Origin: Aeromicrobium panaciterrae
Lineage (GTDB): Bacteria > Actinomycetota > Actinomycetes > Propionibacteriales > Nocardioidaceae
Direction: 5' to 3'
Assembly (NCBI RefSeq): GCF_031457275.1
Contig: NZ_JAVDWH010000001.1
Location: 1,674,001-1,738,000 of the forward strand
Length of the DNA: 64,000 nt
In this document: one piece after another, positions 35,292 through 44,083 of the stretch
How the letters are laid out: each line of letters begins with the position of its first letter
Position numbering within the stretch: the first letter of the stretch is position 1
Translations under genes and position numbers: made by a program
The notes under the pieces: model-generated
Told to the model about the DNA's origin: nothing
Database searches by the model: none
Seen by the model: only the letters and a program-made list of their open reading frames with translations

Positions 35292-36476
35292 ATGCCCAAA
35301 CTCGTCTTCGACCCTGCTGATCCACTCTCGATTGACGCTCTGCTGTCGACTGAGGAGATCGCAGTACGCGAGACAGTGCGCACGATGCTCGACAAGCGCG
35401 TCCAACCTCATATCGCCCAGTGGTTCGAAGACGGCGGCGTCGAGGAGCCTCGTGAACTGTTCAAGGAGTTCGGCAAGCTCGGCCTCCTCGGAATGCACCT
35501 CGACGGCTACGGACTCCCGGGAATGTCCTCGGTTGAGTACGGGCTTGCATGCGTCGAGCTCGAGGCGTGTGACTCAGGCATCCGCTCGATGGTGTCGGTC
35601 CAGGGTTCGCTGGCGATGTACGCGATCTGGAAGTTCGGCAACGAGGAGACCAAGCAGCGCTGGTTGCCCGGTATGGGAACGGGTGAACTCGTCGGCTGTT
35701 TCGGTCTGACCGAACCCGATCACGGTTCTGATCCCGGCAGCATGCGCACCCGCGCCAAGCGTGACGGTGATGACTGGATCCTCGATGGCAGCAAGATGTG
35801 GATCAGCAACGGAACGTTCGCCGACGTGGCCGTCGTATGGGCGCAGACCGACGAAGGCATCCGCGGCTTCGCCGTGCCGACCGACACGCCTGGCTTCAGC
35901 GCCAAGTTGATCCACCACAAGCTTTCCCTGCGCGCCTCCGCGACCGCCGAGCTCGTCCTCGAGGGCGTACGGCTGCCTGCCGAAGCCATGTTCCCCGACG
36001 TCAAGGGCCTCCGAGGCCCGCTGTCGTGCCTCACGGAGGCTCGCTACGGCATCGTCTGGGGCGCGATGGGTGCAGCGCGCTCGTCATTCGAGTCGGCGCT
36101 TGAGTACTCCAAGACCCGCGAGCAGTTCGGTCGACCGATCGGCGGCTTCCAGCTCACGCAGGAGAAGCTCGCCAACATGTGTCTGGAGCTCCACAAGGGT
36201 CTGCTCCTGGCGCTGCACCTCGGTCGGCGCAAGGACGACGTCGGGCTCACCCCCGAGCAGGTGAGCTTCGGCAAGCTCAACAACGTACGTGAGGCGCTCG
36301 ACATCTGCCGCAATGCTCGTACGATCCTGGGCGCCAACGGCATCTCGCTCGAATACCCGGTCATTCGGCACATGAACAACCTTGAGTCGGTGCTGACGTA
36401 CGAAGGCACGACCGAGATGCACACGCTGGTCATTGGCCAGGCTCTGACCGGCGAGAACGCCTTCGGCGGCCGCTGA
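35292..36476 (+). CDS. Acyl-CoA dehydrogenase (glutaryl-CoA dehydrogenase-like)
   Basis: A 394-aa flavoprotein. Landmarks: GCFGLTEPDHGSDPGSMRT (FAD loop), WISNGTFADVAVVWAQ, SKTREQFGRPIGGFQLTQ, and the C-terminal LTYEGTTEMHTLVIGQALTG with the catalytic Glu. The opening (DALLSTEEIAVRETVRTMLD) and SFGKLNNVREALDICRNARTI-like segments resemble the glutaryl-CoA dehydrogenase branch. It stands alone, divergent from the sigma factor. Substrate chain not determined. Confidence 0.9.
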   Translation: MPKLVFDPADPLSIDALLSTEEIAVRETVRTMLDKRVQPHIAQWFEDGGVEEPRELFKEFGKLGLLGMHLDGYGLPGMSSVEYGLACVELEACDSGIRSMVSVQGSLAMYAIWKFGNEETKQRWLPGMGTGELVGCFGLTEPDHGSDPGSMRTRAKRDGDDWILDGSKMWISNGTFADVAVVWAQTDEGIRGFAVPTDTPGFSAKLIHHKLSLRASATAELVLEGVRLPAEAMFPDVKGLRGPLSCLTEARYGIVWGAMGAARSSFESALEYSKTREQFGRPIGGFQLTQEKLANMCLELHKGLLLALHLGRRKDDVGLTPEQVSFGKLNNVREALDICRNARTILGANGISLEYPVIRHMNNLESVLTYEGTTEMHTLVIGQALTGENAFGGR

Positions 36477-36519
36477 TTTCGTCGTGCGCGGCTTGTAGTC
36501 GCGTGTCACGATCGATCCT

Positions 36520-37176
36520 GTGTCCAGACTCGATCACTACGTTGCACCCACAGAACCGCGGGCTGTCGTCCTGCTTTTGCACGGCGGTCAGCAGCACAAC
36601 GTCGAGCCGGTCAAGAACCGTCATGCGAGCTGGTGGCGGATGGCGGCGCTGGCGCGTTCGCTGCGTCGCCACGCCACCGAGCATGACTTCGCGCTGAGCC
36701 TGCTGCAGTACGGGCAGCGCGGGTGGAACGACCCGATCGATCCGTCGCCTGTGAAGGACACACGCGCCGCGATCAGCGAGCTGACTGATCGGTGGCAGGG
36801 AGTGCCCGTCGTGCTGGTTGGTCATTCGATGGGAGGGCGTACCGCATGCCGCGCAGCAGACGATCCCAGTGTCATCGGTGTCGTAGGTCTTGCGCCGTGG
36901 CTGCCCGAGGGCGAGCCGAATGCCAGCATCTCCGGCAAACACCTCAGGATCCTGCACGGAACCCAGGATTCGTGGACATCACCGGCCCTCAGCCGTGAAT
37001 ACGTAGAGCGCAGCCTGGGCACTGCTGCGAGTGCAACATGGACGTCCCTTCCAGGCGGAGGGCACTTCATGTTCCGCCAGTCCGAGGCGTGGAAACGCTT
37101 CGTGAAAGACTCGGTCACTGACATCGTTGGTGTCGGCAGCTCGCAGGGGCGAGCCGCCCAGGAAGACCGCGCCTAA
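36520..37176 (+). CDS. Alpha/beta-fold hydrolase
   Basis: A 218-aa protein from GTG 36520. Strand LLLHGGQQHN, nucleophile elbow GHSMGGR, an Asp after ILHGTQDSWTSP, and a His in PGGGHFMF give a complete hydrolase triad. No signal peptide. Substrate unknown; followed by two small membrane proteins in the same orientation. Confidence 0.85.
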   Translation: MSRLDHYVAPTEPRAVVLLLHGGQQHNVEPVKNRHASWWRMAALARSLRRHATEHDFALSLLQYGQRGWNDPIDPSPVKDTRAAISELTDRWQGVPVVLVGHSMGGRTACRAADDPSVIGVVGLAPWLPEGEPNASISGKHLRILHGTQDSWTSPALSREYVERSLGTAASATWTSLPGGGHFMFRQSEAWKRFVKDSVTDIVGVGSSQGRAAQEDRA

Positions 37177-37188
37177 CAAAGGACACGA

Positions 37189-37554
37189 GTGACCGAGACC
37201 GTCGCCTACGGCATCGCCGCCGCGGCGACTCTCGTCGCTGCCTGGGCTGGCTGGCACATGTTTCGTCAGCAGCCTGTTGGCAATCCGCTGTTCTACGCGG
37301 TGGCAGCTCTTGAGCTTGCGCTGATCGCATTGCTGATCGGCGGCATCGTGGCACTCAACTCGACCAGCCGTGATGTCGATGGCACGTTGTTCGTCTCTTA
37401 CCTCGTGACCGTTGCGGTGATTCCGCCCGCAGCAGTGTTGTGGGGGATCGCCGAGAAGTCTCGCTGGGGGACCGGCGTGGTCGTCGTGGCACTGCTGACG
37501 GTCGCCGTGCTCTGCATCCGGCTCCTCGACATCTGGAAGGGCACGTATGCCTGA
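37189..37554 (+). CDS. Small integral membrane protein (121 aa)
   Basis: Four predicted transmembrane helices (GIAAAATLVAAWAGWHMF, FYAVAALELALIALLIGG, LFVSYLVTVAVIPPAAVLW, VVVVALLTVAVLCIRLL). No family recognised with certainty. The GTG start follows the hydrolase by 12 bp and the end overlaps the next membrane protein gene by 8 bp, so the pair is coupled. Confidence 0.75.
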   Translation: MTETVAYGIAAAATLVAAWAGWHMFRQQPVGNPLFYAVAALELALIALLIGGIVALNSTSRDVDGTLFVSYLVTVAVIPPAAVLWGIAEKSRWGTGVVVVALLTVAVLCIRLLDIWKGTYA

Positions 37555-37933
37555 GAACACGTCACGCGGATTCGGCCGAACGCTCGTCGCCGTGTACGCC
37601 GTATTCGCCCTGGCCGCGTCGGCTCGCTCGATCTTCCAGCTGGTCACGAAGGCTGACGACGCACCTGTCGCCTATGCGCTCTCTGCCTTCGCCGGAATCG
37701 TGTACGTCGTGGCGACCGTCGCGTTGGCTCGCAACGCTCGCCGCCTTGCCTTGGTCGCGATCACGATTGAGCTCGCTGGAGTGCTGACGGTGGGTCTGCT
37801 GTCGATCATCGACGACGATCTGTTCCCGGATCAGACGGTGTGGTCAGGATTTGGCGAGGGCTACGGCTTCATCCCGCTCGTGCTGCCGCTCATCGGTCTG
37901 TGGTGGTTGAACAAAACCCGAGAGCAGGCCTGA
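37547..37933 (+). CDS. Small integral membrane protein (128 aa)
   Basis: Four predicted transmembrane helices, from TLVAVYAVFALAASARSIF to FIPLVLPLIGLWWLNK, with an acidic loop (IDDDLFPDQTVW) before the last. It overlaps the previous membrane protein gene by 8 bp. The paired arrangement suggests a two-component membrane complex, function unknown. Confidence 0.75.
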   Translation: MPENTSRGFGRTLVAVYAVFALAASARSIFQLVTKADDAPVAYALSAFAGIVYVVATVALARNARRLALVAITIELAGVLTVGLLSIIDDDLFPDQTVWSGFGEGYGFIPLVLPLIGLWWLNKTREQA

Positions 37934-38029
37934 CCTGCGAAGGGGCCCAGCGCGCTCATACCGCGCGGGGCCATCTCAATTACAACCCGAACAGACGTCC
38001 CAACCGGGTAGCGACACGGAGAAGCCTTG

Positions 38030-38482
38030 ATGAATTCGAACTACGAGTTCCACTCGCGGTGGCAGGTCGTGCGCAGCCGCGAGGCGCTGTGGGACGAACT
38101 CGAGGCGTTGCTCGCGAGTGACGACCCGATGGTGTGGTGGGGTCCAGTGGAGGTTGTCGAGTACGACGGCACCAATCTCTCTGTGCGCGCTGCCAGCCAT
38201 TTCGGCTATCGGTTGGCCTTCGAACTCAAGAACTTGCAGCTGACTCGCCCCGATCGGCTGACCTTCGAATCAGCTGGCGACCTTCGTGGTGAGGGTGCGG
38301 TGACCTTCATAGACGGGACCAATGGGCGCTCGTCGACGATGGAGATCGATTGGCGCGTTGCCACCGATCGCCGATGGATGCGGTGGACCGGCTGGGTTCT
38401 TCGCCCCGTGTTCGTGGCCGGGCATCACCTGATCATGCGGCAGGGCGAGAAGAACCTGAACGCCTGGCTTGAAGCGCGCTAG
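38030..38482 (+). CDS. SRPBCC-family protein
   Basis: A 150-aa protein from ATG 38030. The layout FHSRWQVVRSREALWDEL, then a WWGPVEVVEYDG strand, then a long C-terminal helix (VFVAGHHLIMRQGEKNLNAW) is that of the SRPBCC/START ligand-binding fold. The ligand is unknown. It converges with the lipoprotein gene by a 4-bp overlap. Confidence 0.8.
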   Translation: MNSNYEFHSRWQVVRSREALWDELEALLASDDPMVWWGPVEVVEYDGTNLSVRAASHFGYRLAFELKNLQLTRPDRLTFESAGDLRGEGAVTFIDGTNGRSSTMEIDWRVATDRRWMRWTGWVLRPVFVAGHHLIMRQGEKNLNAWLEAR

Positions 38483-39312
38483 TCCAGACCGCAGTGAGAG
38501 CGGTAGAAGTCGAAGAAGGCGACTCGCTGGGGTGTGGTGAGCGGTAGATAGAACGATGCGCCTTCACCTATACCGTCGCCGAGCACGTTGACGTCGAACA
38601 GGCGGCCAACCTTGTCGTCGGCGAGAGCATGACCGTCGCAGCGCGCCGGAGTCACCAACATGTTGAGCTCGACCGGCTCATTTGTGAGCGGGATGTCCAC
38701 GTCGGCTGGTGAGCCCTCGGCCTGATTGAACAGCACGGTCGACCCGAAGCCGCCGAAACGCACGTCGTCGCGCTTGCCCGTCGGTGTCATCGTGACGGGA
38801 AGGTTGAGCACGGACTCACGGCCAACACCGGTGACGGTCGGATCGCCGACCGTGAGTTTCGCTGCTTCCTTCAGAGCGTTCTCGGCGCAATCACGATCCA
38901 GCGCGAGCGAGATGTTCCCGTAGCGGTCGTCAGCGCGGACCGACGAGATCCGCGGCCCGCTGTCGCCAATGCGGTAGGTCAGTCGCACGGTCGGGGTGAA
39001 TCCGGTGCCGCACCGGCCCTTGGGCATGTCGTATTCGAGGTCTGCCTCGGTGCCGGCGGCGATGTCCTCGTCCCCAGCCCACTCGACTGTGCTCATGCGT
39101 TCAGAGGTCAGCGTGAAGGACTCGACATGGATGTTCTTGTCGGACGTGTTCTGGATGCGTACGTAGATCTCGCGGTCTTTGCGGTGCAGACGCGACTGGT
39201 CCGACAGCAGCGAGACGCCGTCGGGCATCGGCACCTTCTTGGCCGACTCGCCGCACGCGGTCAGTCCCAGTACGAGGGGGACTGAGCACACGAGGGCGAG
39301 GAGGCGCCTCAT
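38479..39312 (-). CDS. Hypothetical secreted lipoprotein
   Basis: About 277 aa from ATG 39312 (ATG 39324 is possible). The signal peptide LLALVCSVPLVLGLTACGES has the lipobox LTAC, so the mature protein should be lipid-anchored on the outer face of the membrane. The body is beta-rich with paired cysteines and no recognised catalytic motif. It overlaps cobA by 4 bp at the tail of the sulfate assimilation operon, which may be accidental. Confidence 0.8.
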   Translation of the reverse strand: MRRLLALVCSVPLVLGLTACGESAKKVPMPDGVSLLSDQSRLHRKDREIYVRIQNTSDKNIHVESFTLTSERMSTVEWAGDEDIAAGTEADLEYDMPKGRCGTGFTPTVRLTYRIGDSGPRISSVRADDRYGNISLALDRDCAENALKEAAKLTVGDPTVTGVGRESVLNLPVTMTPTGKRDDVRFGGFGSTVLFNQAEGSPADVDIPLTNEPVELNMLVTPARCDGHALADDKVGRLFDVNVLGDGIGEGASFYLPLTTPQRVAFFDFYRSHCGLD

Positions 39313-40505
39313 GCAGGTGGCCACGCAGGGGACAGGCTCACGACGTCGCCAATGATCGTCACTGCTGGCGGTTTGACCCCGACCGCTTCGGCTCGTCCGG
39401 CGATTGTGTTGAGCGTGCCGACGGTGACGCGTTGATTGTCGGCGTATCCGTTCTCGACAATCGCAACTGGCGTTTCGGGATCGTGGCCGGCGCCGGTCAG
39501 CTGCTCTGCAGCCTCGCGAAGCCTTCCGACGCCCATCAGAAGAATGAGGGTGTGCGAGCGTTCGGTCGGCAGCTCAATGAGCTCGGTGTGCCCGGTGACG
39601 ACACTGAAGCCGTTTGCCACTCCACGATGGGTGACGGGGATGCCTGCCGCTGCTGCCACGGCAACTGCACTGGTCACACCAGGTACGACCTCGACCTCGA
39701 TGCCAGCGTCGCGGCACGCGATCAGCTCCTCGCCGCCACGACCGAAGACGTACGGATCGCCGCCCTTGAGCCGTACGACGATCTTGCCCTGCTTGGCGCG
39801 GTCGATCAGGATCGCGTTGATCTCTTCCTGGGGGATCGGGTGATTGTCGGGCATCTTTCCGACATCGATCACCTCGACATCAGGCGCCAATTCGGCCAGA
39901 ACACTCTGTGGAGCGAGGCGGTCGAACACCACGACATCAGCCTCGGCAAGGAGTCTGCGTCCACGGGCTGTCAGCAGTCCCGGATCTCCAGGTCCGCCGC
40001 CGACCAGAGCCACGAATCCGCCTGGATGGTGGGTGCCGTGGCGGAGCGGAAGATCGCCGGATTGCAGAGCTGCTGCGACGGCGTCTCGCAATGAGGTCGC
40101 TCGGCGGGCATCGCCGCCGCCGCTGACCGCCACAGTGACATCGTCGACGCTGGCGACGGCCGGCATCCACGCAGTTGCGTGATCGGGATCGCCGCCCTTG
40201 AGGCACCAGACCTGGCGCGCCTCTGCATCGTCAGCGACGCGGCCGTCGACGGCGGGATCGCCTGTCGCGGTCTGCACCAGCCAAGCACCATCAAGGTCGC
40301 TGGACTCGTACGCGCGCTCTCGCCATTCGACGTCGCCCCGGCTGATCGAGGACGCCAAGGAGTCCGTGACAGTGGGGGAGACGACCACTACCCTGGCTCC
40401 GGCGGTGACCAATGTCAGGGTTCGTCGCGTGGCGACGTGACCGCCGCCGACAACGACCACAAGGCGGTCCGCAACGCGGAGAGTGAGCGGAAAATTGCCG
40501 CTCAT
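39309..40505 (-). CDS. cobA: Uroporphyrinogen-III C-methyltransferase fused to a precorrin-2 dehydrogenase-like domain
   Basis: A 398-aa fusion. The N-terminal ~150 residues carry a Rossmann NAD-binding domain of the siroheme synthase type (VVVVGGGHVATRRTLTL). The C-terminal ~240 are the SAM methyltransferase (VALVGGGPGDPGLLTARG, VVRLKGGDPYVFGRGGEE, PVTHRGVANGFSVVTGH). It makes precorrin-2/sirohydrochlorin for siroheme, the cofactor of sulfite reductase, which fits its place after cysN. ATG 40505 is preceded by a 13-bp gap from cysN. Confidence 0.92.
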   Translation of the reverse strand: MSGNFPLTLRVADRLVVVVGGGHVATRRTLTLVTAGARVVVVSPTVTDSLASSISRGDVEWRERAYESSDLDGAWLVQTATGDPAVDGRVADDAEARQVWCLKGGDPDHATAWMPAVASVDDVTVAVSGGGDARRATSLRDAVAAALQSGDLPLRHGTHHPGGFVALVGGGPGDPGLLTARGRRLLAEADVVVFDRLAPQSVLAELAPDVEVIDVGKMPDNHPIPQEEINAILIDRAKQGKIVVRLKGGDPYVFGRGGEELIACRDAGIEVEVVPGVTSAVAVAAAAGIPVTHRGVANGFSVVTGHTELIELPTERSHTLILLMGVGRLREAAEQLTGAGHDPETPVAIVENGYADNQRVTVGTLNTIAGRAEAVGVKPPAVTIIGDVVSLSPAWPPA

Positions 40506-40518
40506 GTCGTGACCCGAG

Positions 40519-41829
40519 TCATGCAAGAACTGTAGCCTCGGCGACCGCTTCAACGGCTGCCTTGGTGTCGAGCAAAGCGTCGCCGACCATGCCAGCAGCA
40601 AGGGTGCTGCCTTCCTGCGGATCGATCAGCAGGAAGGCTCCGGTGCTGCGCGAGTGGAGGTACTCCTCGGCAGGGATCGGCGAAGCGAGTCGCAGGTTGA
40701 CGTGACCGATGTCGTTGAGCGCGAGCGACTCTGCGGGAAGCAGGCGAGCGTCATCGAGATCGAGCTTGCCGCTGATCGCCTTGACCATGGCCTGAACGGT
40801 CTTGGTGCCGTGCTTGAGCAAGACCTTTGCACCGGGGACGAGCGGTCGTTCGGCGAGCCAGGCGATCGTGCCGTCAATGTCCTGGGTGACAGGCGGGACA
40901 CTGCGTGACGTCACGATCAGGTCGCCGCGAGAGATGTCGATGTCGTCAGCGAGGCGCAAGGTCACGGACTGCGGTGCGAACGCTGCATCGAGCGGTCCGT
41001 CAGCGGTGTCGATCCCGACAACAGTGCTCGTACGTCCGCTGGGCTGAACAGTGATCGGATCGCCAACTCGTACGAGACCGGAGGCAACCTGACCGGCGTA
41101 TCCGCGATAGTCACGGAACTCGTCGCCGGCAGCCTGCTGCGGGCGGATGACGAGCTGCACGGGGAAGCGCAGTGGCTCGGAGTGCGGTTCGCCAATGGGG
41201 GAGAGCTTCTCCAGATGTTCGAGCAGGCTCTGTCCGTCGTACCAAGGAGTACGGCTGGAGCGCTCGACGACGTTGTCGCCCTCGAGTGCCGAAACCGGGA
41301 TCGTCGCGACGTCGTACAGGCCGAGGCTGCGCGCGGATTCGAGTACGGCGGCCGAAACGCGTTCGTATGTCTCTTCGTCGAAGTCGACCAGGTCGATCTT
41401 GTTGACCACGACGACCACATGCGGGACTCGCAGAAGCGAGGCGACGGCGAGGTGACGCTGGGTCTGCTCCTGGAGGCCATGACGTACGTCGACGAGGAGG
41501 ACGACGCAGTCGGCGGTGCTCGCACCGGTCACCGTGTTGCGCGTGTACTGAACGTGCCCGGGGCAGTCGGCCAGGATGAACGACCGCTTGGGGGTGGCGA
41601 AGTAGCGGTAGGCGACATCGATGGTGATGCCCTGCTCGCGCTCGGAGCGCAGTCCGTCAGTCAGGAGTGCGAGGTCGGCAGTGCCGAGACCGCGATCTGT
41701 GGAGACGCGCTCGACAGCCTCCATCTGGTCAGCGAGAACCGACTTCGAGTCATAGAGCAGACGACCGACGAGCGTGGACTTGCCATCGTCGACCGAGCCA
41801 GCTGTTGCAAGGCGCAGGAGAGTGGCCAT
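40519..41829 (-). CDS. cysN: Sulfate adenylyltransferase subunit 1 (GTPase)
   Basis: A 436-aa translation-factor-like GTPase: P-loop GSVDDGKSTL, ADCPGHVQYTRN (G3), VVVNKIDLVD (G4), followed by EF-Tu-like beta-barrel domains. There is no fused APS kinase (CysC) domain, consistent with an APS-reductase pathway. The start ATG overlaps the cysD stop by 1 bp. It drives APS formation with CysD. Confidence 0.95.
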   Translation of the reverse strand: MATLLRLATAGSVDDGKSTLVGRLLYDSKSVLADQMEAVERVSTDRGLGTADLALLTDGLRSEREQGITIDVAYRYFATPKRSFILADCPGHVQYTRNTVTGASTADCVVLLVDVRHGLQEQTQRHLAVASLLRVPHVVVVVNKIDLVDFDEETYERVSAAVLESARSLGLYDVATIPVSALEGDNVVERSSRTPWYDGQSLLEHLEKLSPIGEPHSEPLRFPVQLVIRPQQAAGDEFRDYRGYAGQVASGLVRVGDPITVQPSGRTSTVVGIDTADGPLDAAFAPQSVTLRLADDIDISRGDLIVTSRSVPPVTQDIDGTIAWLAERPLVPGAKVLLKHGTKTVQAMVKAISGKLDLDDARLLPAESLALNDIGHVNLRLASPIPAEEYLHSRSTGAFLLIDPQEGSTLAAGMVGDALLDTKAAVEAVAEATVLA

Positions 41830-42737
41830 CAGAAGTAGCCTTCCTTCTTGCGGTCTTCCATCGCGGCTTCAGACGTACGGTCATCTGCTCGCGTGGCACC
41901 CCGCTCGGTGATGCGGGTGGCCGCCACTTCGGCGATGACATCGTCAACAGTGAGCGCGTCGCTCTCGACGGCTCCGGTGCAGGACATGTCGCCGACAGTT
42001 CGGTAGCGCACCTGGCGCTTCTCGACCGTCTCGCCATCGCGCGGCATGGAGACAGGTCCAACGGCGAGCAGCATTCCGTCGCGCTCGTACACCTCGCGCT
42101 GGTGCGCGTAGTAGAGCTCAGGCAGTGCGATGCCCTCTTGGCCGATGTACTGCCAAACATCGAGCTCGGTCCAGTTGCTCAGCGGGAACACGCGTACGTG
42201 CTGGCCCGGGGTGTGCCGGCCGTTGTAGAGGTTCCACAGCTCGGGTCGCTGGTTGCGCGGATCCCACTGTCCGAACTCATCGCGGAGGGAGAAGACGCGC
42301 TCCTTGGCGCGGGCCTTCTCCTCATCGCGGCGGCCACCACCGAAGACGGCGTCGAACTTGCCCTCAGTGATCCCGTCGAGCAGCGGCTGGGTCTGGAGCG
42401 TGTTCCGCATACCATCGCTGCGCTCGCGCAGTCGACCATCATCGATGTAGTCCTGGACGCTCGAGACCTCAAGGCGCAGACCGAGGCGCTCGACGGTCGC
42501 ATCGCGGTAGGCGAGGACTTCAGGGAAGTTGTGTCCCGTATCGACGTGCAGCACAGGGAACGGGACCGGCGAAGGCCAGAACGCCTTGACTGCGAGATGC
42601 AGCATGACGATCGAGTCCTTGCCGCCAGAGAACAGCAGCACCGGGCGCTCGAACTCGGCGATGACCTCGCGGATGATGTGGATCGCCTCGGACTCCAGCC
42701 ATTGGAGCTGGGTGAGGCGGTAGTCGTTCAGCGTCAT
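41829..42737 (-). CDS. cysD: Sulfate adenylyltransferase subunit 2
   Basis: A 302-aa ATP-pyrophosphatase: the PP-loop LLFSGGKDSIVMLHLA, HVDTGHNFPEVLAYRD and the SNWTELDVWQYI segment are complete. It adenylylates sulfate to APS with CysN. It lies 27 bp after cysH and overlaps cysN. Confidence 0.95.
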   Translation of the reverse strand: MTLNDYRLTQLQWLESEAIHIIREVIAEFERPVLLFSGGKDSIVMLHLAVKAFWPSPVPFPVLHVDTGHNFPEVLAYRDATVERLGLRLEVSSVQDYIDDGRLRERSDGMRNTLQTQPLLDGITEGKFDAVFGGGRRDEEKARAKERVFSLRDEFGQWDPRNQRPELWNLYNGRHTPGQHVRVFPLSNWTELDVWQYIGQEGIALPELYYAHQREVYERDGMLLAVGPVSMPRDGETVEKRQVRYRTVGDMSCTGAVESDALTVDDVIAEVAATRITERGATRADDRTSEAAMEDRKKEGYF

Positions 42738-42764
42738 CGTTGCCTGTCGGGTGGGTGGGTCAGC

Positions 42765-43568
42765 TCAGGCGTGAAGCCCGCACTCGGTCTTGTCGAGTCC
42801 GGCCCAACGTCCTGCGCGGGGATCTTCGCCGGGAGCCACGCGACGGGTGCAGGTCGCGCAGCCGATCGACGGGTATCCGTCGTTGACAAGGGGATTGACG
42901 ATGATGTCGTTCTTGTCGGCGTAGTCGAGGAGGTCATCAAACGACCATGCTGCCATCGGGTTGATCTTGACGAGGCCGTTCTTGTCGTCCCACGTCACGT
43001 ACGGGGTGTTGGCGCGAGTCTCTGACTCGTCGCGACGCACGCCGGTGATCCATGCTTCGTAGCCCTGAAGGGTTGCGTGGAGCGGATCCACCTTGCGCAT
43101 CTGGCAGCACAGGGCGGGATCGCGCTCGTAGAGGCGCTCGCCAAACTCGGCATCCTGCTCAGCGACCGTGCGCTTCGGTGTGACGTCGACGATCGAAAGC
43201 TTCATGGAGGACTCCACAGCGTCGCGGGTGCCGATCGTCTCAGCAAAGTGATAGCCGGTCTCGAGGAAGAGTGTGTCGACCCAGGGGAGATGCTCGGCGA
43301 CGACGGCCGGAAGTACGGCGTCAGCCATGGAGCAGGCAACTGCGGTGCTGTAACCAAACTCGTCGGCGACCCATTCGAGCAGTCCCGCGCCGTCAGAAGC
43401 GGCAAAGCGAGCCTCCGCAGCGTCGGCGATGGCGCGGAGCTCATCGTTGCTACGACGAGGGGCCAAGAGATGCTCGCGGTCCGCGAGGTGCGCGACCCGC
43501 TCGCTGTCGTGATCGAGCTGGATCTGGCGGCGTTCGGCAAGGCTCAGTGCTGCATCAGCCACGTCCAT
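42765..43568 (-). CDS. cysH: Adenylylsulfate (APS) reductase
   Basis: A 267-aa reductase. It has the PAPS/APS reductase core plus the four-cysteine signature of the [4Fe-4S] APS-type enzyme (ALCCQMRKVDPL and IGCATCTRR) and the C-terminal catalytic ECGLH. It therefore reduces APS directly to sulfite, explaining the absence of cysC. ATG 43568 or GTG 43571 are both possible, with GAGGTG upstream. First gene of the cysH-cysD-cysN-cobA operon. Confidence 0.93.
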   Translation of the reverse strand: MDVADAALSLAERRQIQLDHDSERVAHLADREHLLAPRRSNDELRAIADAAEARFAASDGAGLLEWVADEFGYSTAVACSMADAVLPAVVAEHLPWVDTLFLETGYHFAETIGTRDAVESSMKLSIVDVTPKRTVAEQDAEFGERLYERDPALCCQMRKVDPLHATLQGYEAWITGVRRDESETRANTPYVTWDDKNGLVKINPMAAWSFDDLLDYADKNDIIVNPLVNDGYPSIGCATCTRRVAPGEDPRAGRWAGLDKTECGLHA

Positions 43569-43625
43569 CACCTCATTCCGCTCGGGTACTGCGCTCCAGA
43601 ATAGGTCGGTCCGCGGCGTCGCCCC

Positions 43626-43655
43626 CGTGAGCGGAACTCACGTCCGCATTGCGGA
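43626..43655. promoter_or_regulatory. Two adjacent inverted repeats upstream of cysH
   Basis: CGTGAG-N5-CTCACG (43626-43642) is immediately followed by TCCGCATTGCGGA (43643-43655), a perfect 13-bp palindrome around one central base. They lie about 60-90 bp before the cysH start, where an operator for a sulfur-responsive repressor would be expected. The regulator is not in the window. Confidence 0.4.
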
Positions 43656-43792
43656 ACGTATTTGTGTGAGCCACGTCACGTTACTCAACCGCGTGGATCG
43701 ACACTTTGAGCGTGAAGGCGATTGACCGAGTGCATACGGGGTACATCCGAGGCGTGGCAGAAGCCACATCGCCAATGGAGGTCAAAACAACC

Positions 43793-43939
43793 ATGTGGGA
43801 CACCATTTTGTGGATTGCGGCCGTGGTCATCGGAATTTTCGGTGTGCTGCGGATCGTCCAGCGGGACTTTGTCTACGGAGCCGTGCTGATCATCGTCGCA
43901 TTGCTCGTCGGACCGGCGGGCGTCAGCATCTTCACCTGA
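43793..43939 (+). CDS. GPGG-motif-type small membrane protein (48 aa)
   Basis: A two-helix hydrophobic peptide (WDTILWIAAVVIGIFGVLRI, then YGAVLIIVALLVGPAGVSIF). The layout matches the actinobacterial GPGG-motif small membrane proteins, although the motif here is GPAG. ATG 43793 follows GGAGG at a reasonable distance. The upstream open frame to 43706 looks non-coding. A strong terminator follows. Function unknown. Confidence 0.65.
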   Translation: MWDTILWIAAVVIGIFGVLRIVQRDFVYGAVLIIVALLVGPAGVSIFT

Positions 43940-43950
43940 TCTCCAGCCGA

Positions 43951-43982
43951 GGGCCGCACCCCGTACGCCGTGGGTGCGGCCC
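43951..43982 (+). terminator. Rho-independent-type terminator
   Basis: GGGCCGCACCC (43951-43961) pairs perfectly with GGGTGCGGCCC (43972-43982) around a 10-nt loop, followed by TTCCTTGT. It closes the small membrane protein gene. Confidence 0.75.
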
Positions 43983-44083
43983 TTCCTTGTCCCCAAACTC
44001 GTACGTACGCGTAACTTCTGCCGCCCAAACGACGTTTCATCCGGTGACACGGGTCACACAAGACCCCCACTCGACGTCAAGGG

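Noticed and set aside
41667..43025. 452-aa open frame antisense to cysN/cysD
   Set aside because: It lies opposite two clear sulfate adenylyltransferase genes; long antisense frames are common in high-GC DNA, and the translation has no domain and biased composition.
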